A DNA stretch of 64,000 bases. Source: Fulvivirga ulvae (lineage in GTDB: Bacteria > Bacteroidota > Bacteroidia > Cytophagales > Cyclobacteriaceae). Position 1 is the first letter of the stretch. Every line of letters starts with the position of its first letter. Below, in pieces: positions 34,554-43,577 of the stretch. The notes beneath the pieces are model-generated. The model saw only the letters and a program-made list of their open reading frames with translations. It was not told the origin of the DNA and ran no database searches. The translations under genes were made by a program, and so were the position numbers. The stretch covers positions 452,501-516,500 of the forward strand of contig NZ_CP089981.1 of assembly GCF_021389975.1 (NCBI RefSeq). Direction: 5' to 3'.

Positions 34554-35441
34554 TTGGATACAGCAACAATCAGCTATAAGTTAATCAAGAAGATAAAAGA
34601 TGAGAAGTTTGACATAGACAAACTTCATCAGTATAATCTTATGATCCAGATTGGGATCAGGGATTTACAAATAGCTGTTGTCGACTCTACCAACAACCGG
34701 TGTCTTCTCCTTGAAGATTATATACTGGCAAGCGTAAAATCATATAATGCACTGAAGGAACTACTAGCTACACTTTTTGAAGAACACCATCTTTTGATGG
34801 CAGGCTTCTGGAAGACTGTAAGAATTAGCTTAAAAAGCAATAAGTTCTCTCTGGTTCCTTCAGCGCTCTTTGTAAAAGAAGCTCTCCACGATTACCTCAG
34901 GCTCAACTCTACAATAGACCCAGAGCAGGAAGAGATACTCTACTACAAACACATAAAATCTGACGCAATCTGCGTTTTTGCTATTCGTAAAGAACTTTAC
35001 AACTGGCTCAGCAGCCTATACCCCAATGCCGAGGTCGGCTTTATTCACCAGTCAAGTGCGCTTATAGAGGGTGTTATCAACTTCGAAAAAACGAACAAGA
35101 AAAACACCATGTATCTATACATAGACCGGTTTAAACTACATATCGTTACTTTAAAGAACAATAAGCTGGAATACTACAACCAGTTCAGCATCAAGCAATT
35201 CAATGATTACATCAAATATATCATGCTGGTGATGAAAGGGTTGAACAAAAACCAGAAAACCAGTGACGTTATACTTTGGGGATATATAGGAAAGCAATCT
35301 CCTCATTATAACGAATTTTATAAATTCATCAAAAATATATCATTTGGCGACCGCCCTGACTATTTGAACTACGGATACATTTTTGATGAAGTTCAGGACC
35401 ACCATTTCTTTGATCTCTATAGTATTCACCTCTGTGATTAG
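34554..35441 (+). CDS. DUF3822 family protein
   Basis: A 295-residue protein fitting DUF3822, a Bacteroidota family with an actin/Hsp70-like flavour (IQIGIRDLQIAVVDSTNNRCLLLEDY at the N-terminus, FVKEALHDYLRL in the middle). It starts at TTG 34554, four bases after the preceding stop; no better start is in reach. It is followed by coaD after 15 bases. Function is unknown. Confidence 0.8.
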   Translation: MDTATISYKLIKKIKDEKFDIDKLHQYNLMIQIGIRDLQIAVVDSTNNRCLLLEDYILASVKSYNALKELLATLFEEHHLLMAGFWKTVRISLKSNKFSLVPSALFVKEALHDYLRLNSTIDPEQEEILYYKHIKSDAICVFAIRKELYNWLSSLYPNAEVGFIHQSSALIEGVINFEKTNKKNTMYLYIDRFKLHIVTLKNNKLEYYNQFSIKQFNDYIKYIMLVMKGLNKNQKTSDVILWGYIGKQSPHYNEFYKFIKNISFGDRPDYLNYGYIFDEVQDHHFFDLYSIHLCD

Positions 35442-35456
35442 TATAAACCACTTCTT

Positions 35457-35912
35457 ATGAAAAAAATAGCCGTTTTCCCAGGCTCGTTCGACCCATTTAC
35501 CAAAGGGCATGAAGATATTGTTATCCGTGGCCTTAAGCTGTTTGATGAAATAATTATAGCCATCGGCCATAACAGTAAAAAGAGCAACCGCTATTTTGAT
35601 GTTGAAAGAATAGCCTCGCTTATCGATGGTACATTCACAGATTTTGACAATATTAAGGTTATTATCTATAATGAACTAACCGCCGAATGGGCAAAAAAAC
35701 ATGGTGCGAAATACCTTCTCAGAGGCCTGAGAAATACTACAGATTTCGAGTATGAAAACAGCATCTCACAAGTAAACAAGCACCTGAACAAGGACCTTGA
35801 ATCTGTATTTCTAATTACTTCGCCAGAGCTGGCAGCCATCAACTCATCTATTATCAGAGAAGTGCACCGCTATGGTGGAGATGTGAGCGACTTTCTTCCT
35901 TACGAGATTTAA
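35457..35912 (+). CDS. coaD: phosphopantetheine adenylyltransferase
   Basis: CoaD transfers AMP from ATP to 4'-phosphopantetheine in coenzyme A synthesis. The 151-residue product has the nucleotidyltransferase motif TKGH (residues 15-18, within FPGSFDPFTKGHEDI), the LRGLRNTTDFEYE segment and the C-terminal SSIIREV motif. Its last four bases overlap the 3' end of the convergent Nudix gene. Confidence 0.95.
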   Translation: MKKIAVFPGSFDPFTKGHEDIVIRGLKLFDEIIIAIGHNSKKSNRYFDVERIASLIDGTFTDFDNIKVIIYNELTAEWAKKHGAKYLLRGLRNTTDFEYENSISQVNKHLNKDLESVFLITSPELAAINSSIIREVHRYGGDVSDFLPYEI

Positions 35913-36658
35913 CCAGCCGAGTTTTGCTCATTTTCAGCTTGCTGACTTTCGGTTTGTTCCTTTTGGGCCAGCTCTTTCTCCATCTGTACCTTTTCTTTTT
36001 TGAAAAACCTGTCAAATACAAACGCTATTGATTTATAGGAGTCTTGAAGGGCATGAAATACTTCCTTGCGGGTCATCCATCTTACCTCTTCTATATCCTC
36101 CTCCACCTGGGGCTTCATCTTTGAGTCCTTCACAATATCCATAGCGTACCACACAGTTTTTTTCAGTATTTTTTTCCTCTTCATGGTATAGGTATGCCAT
36201 GTGGTGCATATTTTCTCACCCATACTTATTTTCACATGGCACTCCTCCTCTACCTCCCGCTTCGCTGCCATATAGTTATCTTCACCCTTATCCAGCTTTC
36301 CTTTGGGAAGGTCCCATTTTTTAAGACGGTATATCATCAGTAGTTTATCGCCTTTTCTTACGATACCTCCTGCAGCCTTTATGATTTTGAATTTCTTTTT
36401 AAGAAATTTTCTCATATCCTCATAGTCATCTACCGTGAGGGTAAGCGAGATTAATCCTGGTATGATGGTGGTGTCAAGAAGATCAAAGATGTGATCTACT
36501 TCTTCACGCTTAGCATGCTTTATCCAAACCCTATGCAAGAGTTTTGCCTGAGTAATAGGCTCATTCTCCGCATTTAATATATAGTTGAATTCCCGTTTAT
36601 CCGGCCGCTCAGTTGCTCTTACAATAGTAACCGGGATATCATTGATGAAAAGGTTCAT
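35909..36658 (-). CDS. Nudix hydrolase with N-terminal extension
   Basis: A 249-residue protein with a Nudix domain from about residue 95. The box reads GKLDKGEDNYMAAKREVEEECHV, retaining the REVEEE glutamates, although the usual final glycine is a histidine. About 95 residues precede it (MNLFINDIPVTIVRATERPD), and the tail is rich in Glu and Gln. It is convergent with coaD and divergent from pyrE. Substrate unknown. Confidence 0.86.
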   Translation of the reverse strand: MNLFINDIPVTIVRATERPDKREFNYILNAENEPITQAKLLHRVWIKHAKREEVDHIFDLLDTTIIPGLISLTLTVDDYEDMRKFLKKKFKIIKAAGGIVRKGDKLLMIYRLKKWDLPKGKLDKGEDNYMAAKREVEEECHVKISMGEKICTTWHTYTMKRKKILKKTVWYAMDIVKDSKMKPQVEEDIEEVRWMTRKEVFHALQDSYKSIAFVFDRFFKKEKVQMEKELAQKEQTESQQAENEQNSAG

Positions 36659-36763
36659 CCAAAAAAAGTCAAATTTGTCTCACAAATGAATAAAATATTT
36701 GGCAGCGCGCCAATAGAATTTAACTTTTTTAATCCATAAATTCGCAACGAAAAGATATTATCC

Positions 36764-37402
36764 ATGAAGACTAGCCTTGGCCACACCATAGCGGGAAAAT
36801 TATTAGACATTGAAGCGATAAAGCTAAACCTTGATAATCCTTTTACATGGAGTTCTGGTTGGAGATCTCCCATTTATTGCGACAACCGCCTTTCCCTATC
36901 ATACCCTGACATCCGTACTTTTATAAAAAGTGCTTTAGTGGAAGCTATTAAAGCTGACTTCAGCGGAGTAGAAGCTATTGCAGGCGTGGCCACTGCGGGC
37001 ATCCCTCAGGGAGCACTTGTAGCTGAAGCCATGGGACTGCCATTTTTATACGTGCGGTCCAAACCTAAGGGGCATGGCATGGAAAACCTAATTGAAGGAA
37101 AAGCCACCCCGGGACAAAAGGTAGTAGTGATAGAAGACCTGGTATCTACCGGCGGAAGCTCTCTAAAGGCTGCCGAAGCGCTTAGAGCTAACGGCATCAA
37201 AGTATTGGGCATGGCCGCTATATTTACTTATGGCTTCGACCTTGCCGACAAAAACTTCAAAGATGCAGGAATACCCCTGGTATGTTTAAGCAACTACAAC
37301 CTGTTGTTAGAAGAGGCTCTGAAACGTGACTATATCAAAAAAGACCAGGTAGCCTCCTTGGAAGCGTGGAGGCAAGATCCGGCTAATTGGAAAATAAATT
37401 AA
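36764..37402 (+). CDS. pyrE: orotate phosphoribosyltransferase
   Basis: PyrE makes orotidine 5'-phosphate from orotate and PRPP in pyrimidine synthesis. The 212-residue product has the PRPP-binding loop VVVIEDLVSTGGSS, the N-terminal FTWSSGWRSPIYCDNR and the flexible-loop region VRSKPKGHGMENLIEG. Its 105-base upstream region is shared with the divergent Nudix gene. Confidence 0.95.
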   Translation: MKTSLGHTIAGKLLDIEAIKLNLDNPFTWSSGWRSPIYCDNRLSLSYPDIRTFIKSALVEAIKADFSGVEAIAGVATAGIPQGALVAEAMGLPFLYVRSKPKGHGMENLIEGKATPGQKVVVIEDLVSTGGSSLKAAEALRANGIKVLGMAAIFTYGFDLADKNFKDAGIPLVCLSNYNLLLEEALKRDYIKKDQVASLEAWRQDPANWKIN

Positions 37403-37413
37403 ACACACATGTA

Positions 37414-37446
37414 CAAAGGACCTGGGAACTTAAGTCAGGTCCTTGT
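37414..37446. terminator. hairpin between pyrE and the convergent TIGR02757 gene
   Basis: AGGACCTG (about 37417-37424) pairs with CAGGTCCT (37436-37443), extended by ACAA/TTGT with one bulged A. A T-rich stretch begins about seven bases after it on the plus strand. Probably a terminator for pyrE. Confidence 0.55.
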
Positions 37447-38219
37447 CAGAATTTTTCCTCAACTCCAAGTCCGAAAAGGGCGAAATCATATTTTACAGGA
37501 TCTTTCGGATCAAATTCCTTTAGCCGGCCCGTTAACTCTACTGCTGTCTGCCAATCCGTTTGTTTTCTTTTAATCAAACCAAGCTTACGGGCTACACGGT
37601 CCACATGCAGGTCACAGGGACAAATAAGTTGAGCGGGATTTATTCTATTCCATAAACCAAAATCAACACCACGGTCATCTTTGCGTACCATCCATCGCAA
37701 AAACATATTGATTCTCTTACAGGCGGATTTGCGTTCCGGGGTGGCTATGTGTTTCCGCGTACGATGCGGATAATCCTGAAGGCTAAAGAATAAATGATGA
37801 AAGTTAACAAGCCCCTGTCCGACATTAGTTTCATCAGCTGACAACCCTTGTAAAAATGCACTTTCCAGACTGTCGTGCCGTAAATAATACCACTTGAAAA
37901 ATTCTATAAAGTAAAGCGTGTCTGTTGCGTTAAAAGTACGGTGCCTGAATTTGAGAAACCTTTTGAGATCTGAGTCCTGATGGCCGACAATAAATTCATA
38001 AGGGGCGTTATCCATCAAATCGAAGAGTTCTTTACATTTATTGATGATGGTAACCCGCTGGCCCCAGGCCAAAATAGCAGCCCAGAAACCCGCTATTTCT
38101 ATATCCTGTTTCCTGGTAAAAAGGTGAGGGATGGAAACCGGATCATGGATGATAAATCCGGGATTGTTATACTCTTCTGCCTTTTGATCAAGAAATGCTT
38201 TAAGCTCGCTAAAATTCAA
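37446..38219 (-). CDS. TIGR02757 (DUF2400) family protein
   Basis: A 257-residue protein of the TIGR02757/DUF2400 family, recognised by FWAAILAWGQRVTIINKC, the central FLRWMVRKDDRGVDFGLW and the closing LICPCDLHVDRVARKLGL. The HhH-GPD-like helical makeup suggests a DNA-related role, but none is established. It starts three bases after the LysM gene ends, so the two are one transcript. Confidence 0.87.
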   Translation of the reverse strand: MNFSELKAFLDQKAEEYNNPGFIIHDPVSIPHLFTRKQDIEIAGFWAAILAWGQRVTIINKCKELFDLMDNAPYEFIVGHQDSDLKRFLKFRHRTFNATDTLYFIEFFKWYYLRHDSLESAFLQGLSADETNVGQGLVNFHHLFFSLQDYPHRTRKHIATPERKSACKRINMFLRWMVRKDDRGVDFGLWNRINPAQLICPCDLHVDRVARKLGLIKRKQTDWQTAVELTGRLKEFDPKDPVKYDFALFGLGVEEKF

Positions 38220-38222
38220 GGC

Positions 38223-39380
38223 TTAGGGTATATATGAAACGGATACTCTGAACTTGGCATCAATGGCACCGAGCCTGTCATAGGCAGATTTGGAGATTTT
38301 AATCAACACATTCTGATTAACTCCGGTGTCGGGCAGGCGTCCAAGTACCCTGACAAACACTTCCTGATCGTTCATTTCATTCCGAACCTTCATAATAGTT
38401 CCTATCTTCGCTGTCCGGTGCAATGCAAGGTACTTCCTTGTATTTTCCGAACCTTCAATAAGCTCAGCCAGACCTGACTCGGAAACCTCAGCAAAAGTAC
38501 CGGTTGATTTCTCAGGACCACTATTTACAGGAGTGGTAACATCAACCTTAGTATTCTCCTTGTTACTATCCTTATCATTACCATTGGTCGGTATCGCTGT
38601 CGTTTCAGGTTTATCTCCAATATCAGCTCCAACAGCCTCTTTAGACACGGGCTCCTGAAGCACCAGAGCTTTATTATTTGCAGGGATTGTTACTGCAGGT
38701 CTGGAAACAAATAGCTCCTGTCCAATGCTGATGTCATTATCAATCAGATCATTCCAGCCTTTCAGGTCATCAACCGTTACATTAAAGGATTTTGAAATTG
38801 AGTACAAAGTTTCCCCGGAGCGCACTATATGAGTATCTCCTTGCTTCTCCGGTTTAACTACCATATTATCACCGGCAGTACGTGTTCCTAAATTATTTCT
38901 GATAATTAGCTTCTGTCCAATATCAAGTATATTTCCATCGATGTTATTCCATTTTCTGATGTCTTCAATACTTACACTGTACATTCGTGATATGGAAAAC
39001 ATGGTTTCCTTTGGTTTCACTACATGTACCTTCTCAGCCTCACCGGTTTTCTGCGGGTTGTTATAGTTGCCCACACCATTGTCTTTAACCTGGGTGACTT
39101 CAGTTTTGTCCCTCTTCTTAGGCTTTCTCTCCAAAAGAGGCACCCTGATGATCTGGCCTATCTCCAAACCATACTCTGAAGGAGGGTTGTTCTCAACAAT
39201 CTGGTTAATGGGAACGTTGTATCGCCGTGACAGTGAATATAAAGTCTCTTTTTCTTCAACTCTGTGAAGGATATATGTTTTTCCTCCTTTTGTCTCCAGT
39301 CCTACCGAATCGGCCGGTATTGTTGATGCGGCTACCTGAAGAGAGCTTATAAAAATTAATGCTGATAAGAAAAATTTCAT
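38223..39380 (-). CDS. LysM-repeat protein with C-terminal double-psi barrel-like domain
   Basis: A 385-residue secreted peptidoglycan-binding protein. After a signal peptide (cleavage near QVAAS) come three LysM repeats at about residues 36-81, 117-161 and 183-226 (each with the ETLYSISR-like start and a WNN or ENN turn). A Thr/Asn/Lys-rich linker follows, then a domain from about 295 (ALHRTAKIGTIMKVRNEMN, VRVLGRLPD) that resembles the RlpA double-psi beta barrel. No catalytic Asp/His pair was confirmed. Likely a cell-wall protein. Confidence 0.85.
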   Translation of the reverse strand: MKFFLSALIFISSLQVAASTIPADSVGLETKGGKTYILHRVEEKETLYSLSRRYNVPINQIVENNPPSEYGLEIGQIIRVPLLERKPKKRDKTEVTQVKDNGVGNYNNPQKTGEAEKVHVVKPKETMFSISRMYSVSIEDIRKWNNIDGNILDIGQKLIIRNNLGTRTAGDNMVVKPEKQGDTHIVRSGETLYSISKSFNVTVDDLKGWNDLIDNDISIGQELFVSRPAVTIPANNKALVLQEPVSKEAVGADIGDKPETTAIPTNGNDKDSNKENTKVDVTTPVNSGPEKSTGTFAEVSESGLAELIEGSENTRKYLALHRTAKIGTIMKVRNEMNDQEVFVRVLGRLPDTGVNQNVLIKISKSAYDRLGAIDAKFRVSVSYIP

Positions 39381-39434
39381 GTCCTTAGATTTGTTTTACG
39401 ATCACGTGCTACACTATAAGATAGTACTGTGGCT

Positions 39435-40241
39435 TCAGTTTAACTGATATATTAAAAAATCCACGTTATCCTTTACAAAGATAAGCTTGTTGTTATAAAT
39501 GAAGAAGGTATCATCACTAATTCCGTCAAGATCGTCCCCTAATCTTACCTGAAGTAAATGATCACCTTCATGATCAACAACAAGCAAATCATTAGCCAGT
39601 TTATTGTTTTTATTGGGATAGTAATAAGACATGACTATCATTTGATCGTCTTCATAGTAATCCACGCTTCTTACAATATGCAGGTTGGCGCCGGCAGTTA
39701 AAAACTGGCTCACTGTATTAAAATATTCGCTTCCTTCGCGATAGTTAAACGGCTTTTCAAGCATTTTATTTTCGGTACGCCCAGGATCATTATTCAAAAC
39801 ATCATTGCTGTTACTATTCTTAAGAACTTCTCCTGTACGGATATTAAAACATGATATTTTGTCATTACCTGTATCCATTAGCCAAACGCAGTCACCAACT
39901 GCCTCAATGATGTTCTGCTGTTCCTTTTTCCATAAGATTTTCTTATGATTAAAATCGTAGGCAAAAACATTTTTTACGTCGGGATTTTCCTGGTCAGGAA
40001 AAGTATAAAATAAAATAACATCGCTGAGCAATGATGACGCCCCTATCCACCAGCTTTCCTCAAAAGTCAGGCGTTCCGCAATAAATTGTCCGGAATCCGC
40101 ATCCAGAAGATTATAGTGTACCTGAAACTTGTCATCTTCCCGGACTTCCAGAAGCAGCAGTTCCTTCTCCTGATGTGAAATTATATTCCAGATTTTGCCG
40201 TTAAATGAATATGAAAAGTTTAAATTGAGCTTTCCCACCAA
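39435..40241 (-). CDS. hypothetical protein, DUF4905-like beta-propeller type
   Basis: A 268-residue cytosolic protein of repeated beta strands with WD/PQQ-like features (VFAYDFNHKKILWKKEQQNIIEAVGDCVWLMDTGNDKISCFNIRTGEVL). It resembles the Bacteroidota family DUF4905; this is from memory of the pattern and is moderate only. The start is TTG 40241 or GTG 40238, with no ATG nearby. Only 19 bases separate it from the divergent NfeD gene. Function is unknown. Confidence 0.6.
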   Translation of the reverse strand: MVGKLNLNFSYSFNGKIWNIISHQEKELLLLEVREDDKFQVHYNLLDADSGQFIAERLTFEESWWIGASSLLSDVILFYTFPDQENPDVKNVFAYDFNHKKILWKKEQQNIIEAVGDCVWLMDTGNDKISCFNIRTGEVLKNSNSNDVLNNDPGRTENKMLEKPFNYREGSEYFNTVSQFLTAGANLHIVRSVDYYEDDQMIVMSYYYPNKNNKLANDLLVVDHEGDHLLQVRLGDDLDGISDDTFFIYNNKLIFVKDNVDFLIYQLN

Positions 40242-40260
40242 CCTTTTTATTTGTTAATTT

Positions 40261-41643
40261 ATGCAAAATTACATCATAAATAAGCGCAACAAAGTGATCA
40301 TTCAGAAGTTTAGTATTCTTTTCTTTCTTATTTTTTGCATGGGTCTTGCCGCCTATGCACAAGCACCTGAAAAAAAGGTGATGGTGATGAATATAGATGC
40401 CGAAATTGACCCGCGTATGAACCGGTATGTGGAGCTGGCCCTTAATCATGCCGGGGACATTGAGGCTGATTATGTAATCATTGAAATGGACACCTATGGC
40501 GGGGCTGTCACCGATGCCAAAGATATAGTAGAGCGGATACTCGATTTTGAAAAGCCCATCTGGGTGTATATTAATAAAGACGCAGCGTCTGCGGGTGCCT
40601 TAATTTCTCTGGCCTGTGACAGCATATACATGGCTCCGGGTGCCAATATAGGTGCAGCCACCGTAGTGACTGCCGATGGTACAGCTGCCCCGGATAAATA
40701 CCAGTCATACATGCGAAGCACCATGCGGTCTATTGCCGAGGAAAGGGGCCGTGACCCAAAAATAGCAGAAGCCATGGTTGACCAGTCGATTGAAATTGAC
40801 AGTGTCACTAAAGCCGGTCAGGTGATCACCTTTTCAACTTCTGAAGCCATCAGGTATGGCTTCTGTGAAGGCAAAGTGACTTCTATAGAAGAAATTCTCG
40901 AAAAGAACGGTGTAAGTAATTATGAAACTGTAGAGTACCAGCTTAGTGGTACTGAAAAGGTAATATCTGTTTTTCTTAATCCTTTTGTAAGTGGTATTTT
41001 AATACTTGTTATTATAGGTGGTATTTGGTTTGAACTACAGACGCCCGGCGTAGGTTTTCCTATTGCGGCTGCGGCAGTGGCACTGGTTCTTTATTTTGTA
41101 CCGTACTACCTTACAGGCCTTGCCGAAAACTGGGAAATCATTGCTTTCTTTGTGGGTATTGTACTTATAGTTCTGGAGATTTTTGTCATCCCGGGCTTTG
41201 GCATCGCCGGCATTTCCGGTATTGTCATAACCGTTGGCTCCCTGGTTTTGGTCATGCTTAACAATGACGCTTTTGACTTCTCTTTTGTAGGTTTTAATGA
41301 ACTGCTTATAGCTATAGGTGCGGCTTTGGCAGGTATGTTGGGTAGTATGGTACTGCTTTTTATCGGTGGTGTAAGGCTTACTAATACAAAAGTTTTCTCA
41401 AGGGTAGCTCTTACTGATACCATGGGCCGGGACCAGGGATATACTTCAAACTTCAAAACGGAATCCATGGTAGGCATGAAAGGTACTGCCTATACAGTGC
41501 TGAGACCTAGTGGCAAAGTACAGATTGCCGGAGAGATATATGATGCCTATACCCGGGGTGATTATATAGAAAGAGATGCAAAGATTGTAGTTTTGAGTGA
41601 TGAGGGAACATCTTTAAAAGTTAAACTAGATAATCAGGAATGA
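40261..41643 (+). CDS. NfeD-family membrane serine protease (ClpP-like)
   Basis: A 460-residue NfeD1b-type protein. After a signal peptide (ending near AAYAQ) comes a ClpP-class protease domain with nucleophile Ser110 in DAASAGALIS and the supporting EMDTYGGAVTDA strand. Four to five membrane helices follow (about 237-360), then a C-terminal OB-fold domain (GMKGTAYTVLRPSGKVQIAGEIYDA). NfeD proteins usually work with stomatin-like proteins, but none is adjacent. The stop overlaps kdsB (ATGA). Confidence 0.91.
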   Translation: MQNYIINKRNKVIIQKFSILFFLIFCMGLAAYAQAPEKKVMVMNIDAEIDPRMNRYVELALNHAGDIEADYVIIEMDTYGGAVTDAKDIVERILDFEKPIWVYINKDAASAGALISLACDSIYMAPGANIGAATVVTADGTAAPDKYQSYMRSTMRSIAEERGRDPKIAEAMVDQSIEIDSVTKAGQVITFSTSEAIRYGFCEGKVTSIEEILEKNGVSNYETVEYQLSGTEKVISVFLNPFVSGILILVIIGGIWFELQTPGVGFPIAAAAVALVLYFVPYYLTGLAENWEIIAFFVGIVLIVLEIFVIPGFGIAGISGIVITVGSLVLVMLNNDAFDFSFVGFNELLIAIGAALAGMLGSMVLLFIGGVRLTNTKVFSRVALTDTMGRDQGYTSNFKTESMVGMKGTAYTVLRPSGKVQIAGEIYDAYTRGDYIERDAKIVVLSDEGTSLKVKLDNQE

Positions 41644-42374
41644 ATATTTTGGGAATAATCCCCGCCAGGTATGGATCCACCAGGTTTCCGGCTAAAGCTT
41701 TGGCCAATATCGGAGGCAAAAGTATGGTCAGAAGGGTGTATGAGCAAGCCTCTAAATCTGTTTCATTGAGTAATGTGGTAATAGCTACCGACCATGAGGC
41801 TATTATGGAGGAGGTGTCTGGCTTTGGCGGCAAAGCCTGCATGACCAGTGAAGCTCATCAAAGTGGCACTGACCGCTGTTATGAAGCCCTCACATATTTA
41901 GGGAAAGATTACGATTATGTGATCAACATCCAGGGAGATGAGCCCTTCATCAATCCGGCACAGATTGATCTGCTTGCGAGCCTTCTCGATGGACAAACCC
42001 AGCTGGGTACACTGGTCAAACAAATTGAAGATCAGGAAGAATTGTTTAATCCCAATGTGGTCAAGGCTATTTTTAATCATAACAATGAGGCCATCTACTT
42101 TAGCCGTGCCACACTGCCCTATAACCGTAATGTGAAAATTGAAAACTGGTTACAGGAAAGGAAGTATTTTAAGCATATTGGCATTTATGCGTATAGAAGT
42201 GACATTCTGAAGCAGATCACGAACTTACCTGTTTCAGGGCTGGAGCAGGCTGAAGCACTTGAGCAGTTACGCTGGATTGAAAATGGATATGTGATCAAAG
42301 TAGCGGAAACTGAGTATGCCTCAGTAGGTGTGGATACTCCCGAAGACCTTGAAAAGCTTAAAAATTTTTACTAA
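41640..42374 (+). CDS. kdsB: 3-deoxy-manno-octulosonate cytidylyltransferase
   Basis: KdsB activates Kdo as CMP-Kdo for the inner core of lipopolysaccharide. The 244-residue product has the nucleotide-binding signature IPARYGSTRFPAKAL, INIQGDEPFI and KHIGIYAYR. It is coupled to the NfeD gene by ATGA and followed after 75 bases by a PagL-like gene, giving an LPS theme. Confidence 0.95.
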   Translation: MNILGIIPARYGSTRFPAKALANIGGKSMVRRVYEQASKSVSLSNVVIATDHEAIMEEVSGFGGKACMTSEAHQSGTDRCYEALTYLGKDYDYVINIQGDEPFINPAQIDLLASLLDGQTQLGTLVKQIEDQEELFNPNVVKAIFNHNNEAIYFSRATLPYNRNVKIENWLQERKYFKHIGIYAYRSDILKQITNLPVSGLEQAEALEQLRWIENGYVIKVAETEYASVGVDTPEDLEKLKNFY

Positions 42375-42470
42375 CCAATGAATTAGCCTATTTTCGCACT
42401 CCAATACAAACCATTGAATTAAGGGTATTATTTTCAATAGTATTCCGGGATGGATTGTCGATTAATTCTA

Positions 42471-43577
42471 ATGCTACATTTCAGAGGAATCATATTTATA
42501 TTTTGTCTTGCTTTCCCCATTTTGGGGTTTGGACAGTTTCGCAACGATGTCAATAAGGTTATTAGTGTTGATTATTTCAACGGATTTATATTTAAGCACA
42601 AGCGGCAGATTGGTCACCTGATCACTGACCATCCGGTTGGCTTCCGGGTTACCTTTGACCAGAAAAGCTACGGAGCAGAGGCCTGGCAACAGCGCTATAA
42701 CTTCCCGGATGCGGGACTCACCTTTATTTACCTTGACTATAATAATGAGCGTTTAGGAAAATCATTCGGGTTAATTCCTCATTTCAGCTTCTATTTCAAA
42801 AACAATAAACAGGCTAGAAGTCAGTTTAAGTATAAAATCGGGCTGGGGCTGGGCTATAACACCAACAAGTACGACAAAGAGAGCAACAATAAGAATAATG
42901 TATTGAGCACTGATCTAAACTTTGGCATACTGTTTCAGGCTGAATATCAAAGGGAGCTGAACGAAAGGTTATTTATGAATACATACCTTGCCTTTACCCA
43001 CTTTTCTAATGGCTCCATAAAAAAGCCCAATTCCGGCATTAATGTCATAAGTGCCAATTTAGGCTTATCTTATCTGATTAATTATGAGCCAACAGAGTAC
43101 ATTTACCAGGAAGAGGAGCCAGTAAGCAAGTCAGGATTCGGCTATACCCTTACGCTATCGGGCGGAATGCATGAGTACTCAAAAATAGGTACCGGCGCAC
43201 GTCCTTTCTGGGTGGTTAGCGGATTAGTTGACAAACGGCTTAACCACAAGAGTGCTTTAGGTGTAGCCCTTGAGTGGTTTGCCTCACTTTCGATGAAAAA
43301 TGATATTAAATATGACTATAGGCTGGAAGGTAAAGAGTTACCCGATTGGAACCGAATTGGGGTTGCTCTAAGCCATGAACTTTTTGTAAGTGATGTATCC
43401 TTAATTTCGCAGGCAGGTTATTATATCCATGATGAGTATGATTACTATGGTAAAGTATATCTGAGACTGGGGGTAAGGAAATATTTTAATGATAAAATTT
43501 ACAGTTCTCTGGTTGTAAAATCGCATGGAGCAAAGGCAGAGGCAGCGGAATTTGCCATAGGTTGGAGGGTAAAATGA
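42471..43577 (+). CDS. PagL-like lipid A 3-O-deacylase/acyloxyacyl hydrolase family outer membrane protein
   Basis: A 368-residue outer-membrane beta-barrel-like protein with a signal peptide (MLHFRGIIFIFCLAFPILGFGQ). The segment THFSNGS places His177 and Ser179 like the catalytic His and Ser of PagL lipid A deacylases, and alternating aromatic strands surround it. It is about twice the length of PagL, with a second run of barrel strands after residue 220. The start at ATG 42471 is chosen over 42450 for the signal. The stop is coupled to the next gene by ATGA. Confidence 0.72.
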   Translation: MLHFRGIIFIFCLAFPILGFGQFRNDVNKVISVDYFNGFIFKHKRQIGHLITDHPVGFRVTFDQKSYGAEAWQQRYNFPDAGLTFIYLDYNNERLGKSFGLIPHFSFYFKNNKQARSQFKYKIGLGLGYNTNKYDKESNNKNNVLSTDLNFGILFQAEYQRELNERLFMNTYLAFTHFSNGSIKKPNSGINVISANLGLSYLINYEPTEYIYQEEEPVSKSGFGYTLTLSGGMHEYSKIGTGARPFWVVSGLVDKRLNHKSALGVALEWFASLSMKNDIKYDYRLEGKELPDWNRIGVALSHELFVSDVSLISQAGYYIHDEYDYYGKVYLRLGVRKYFNDKIYSSLVVKSHGAKAEAAEFAIGWRVK

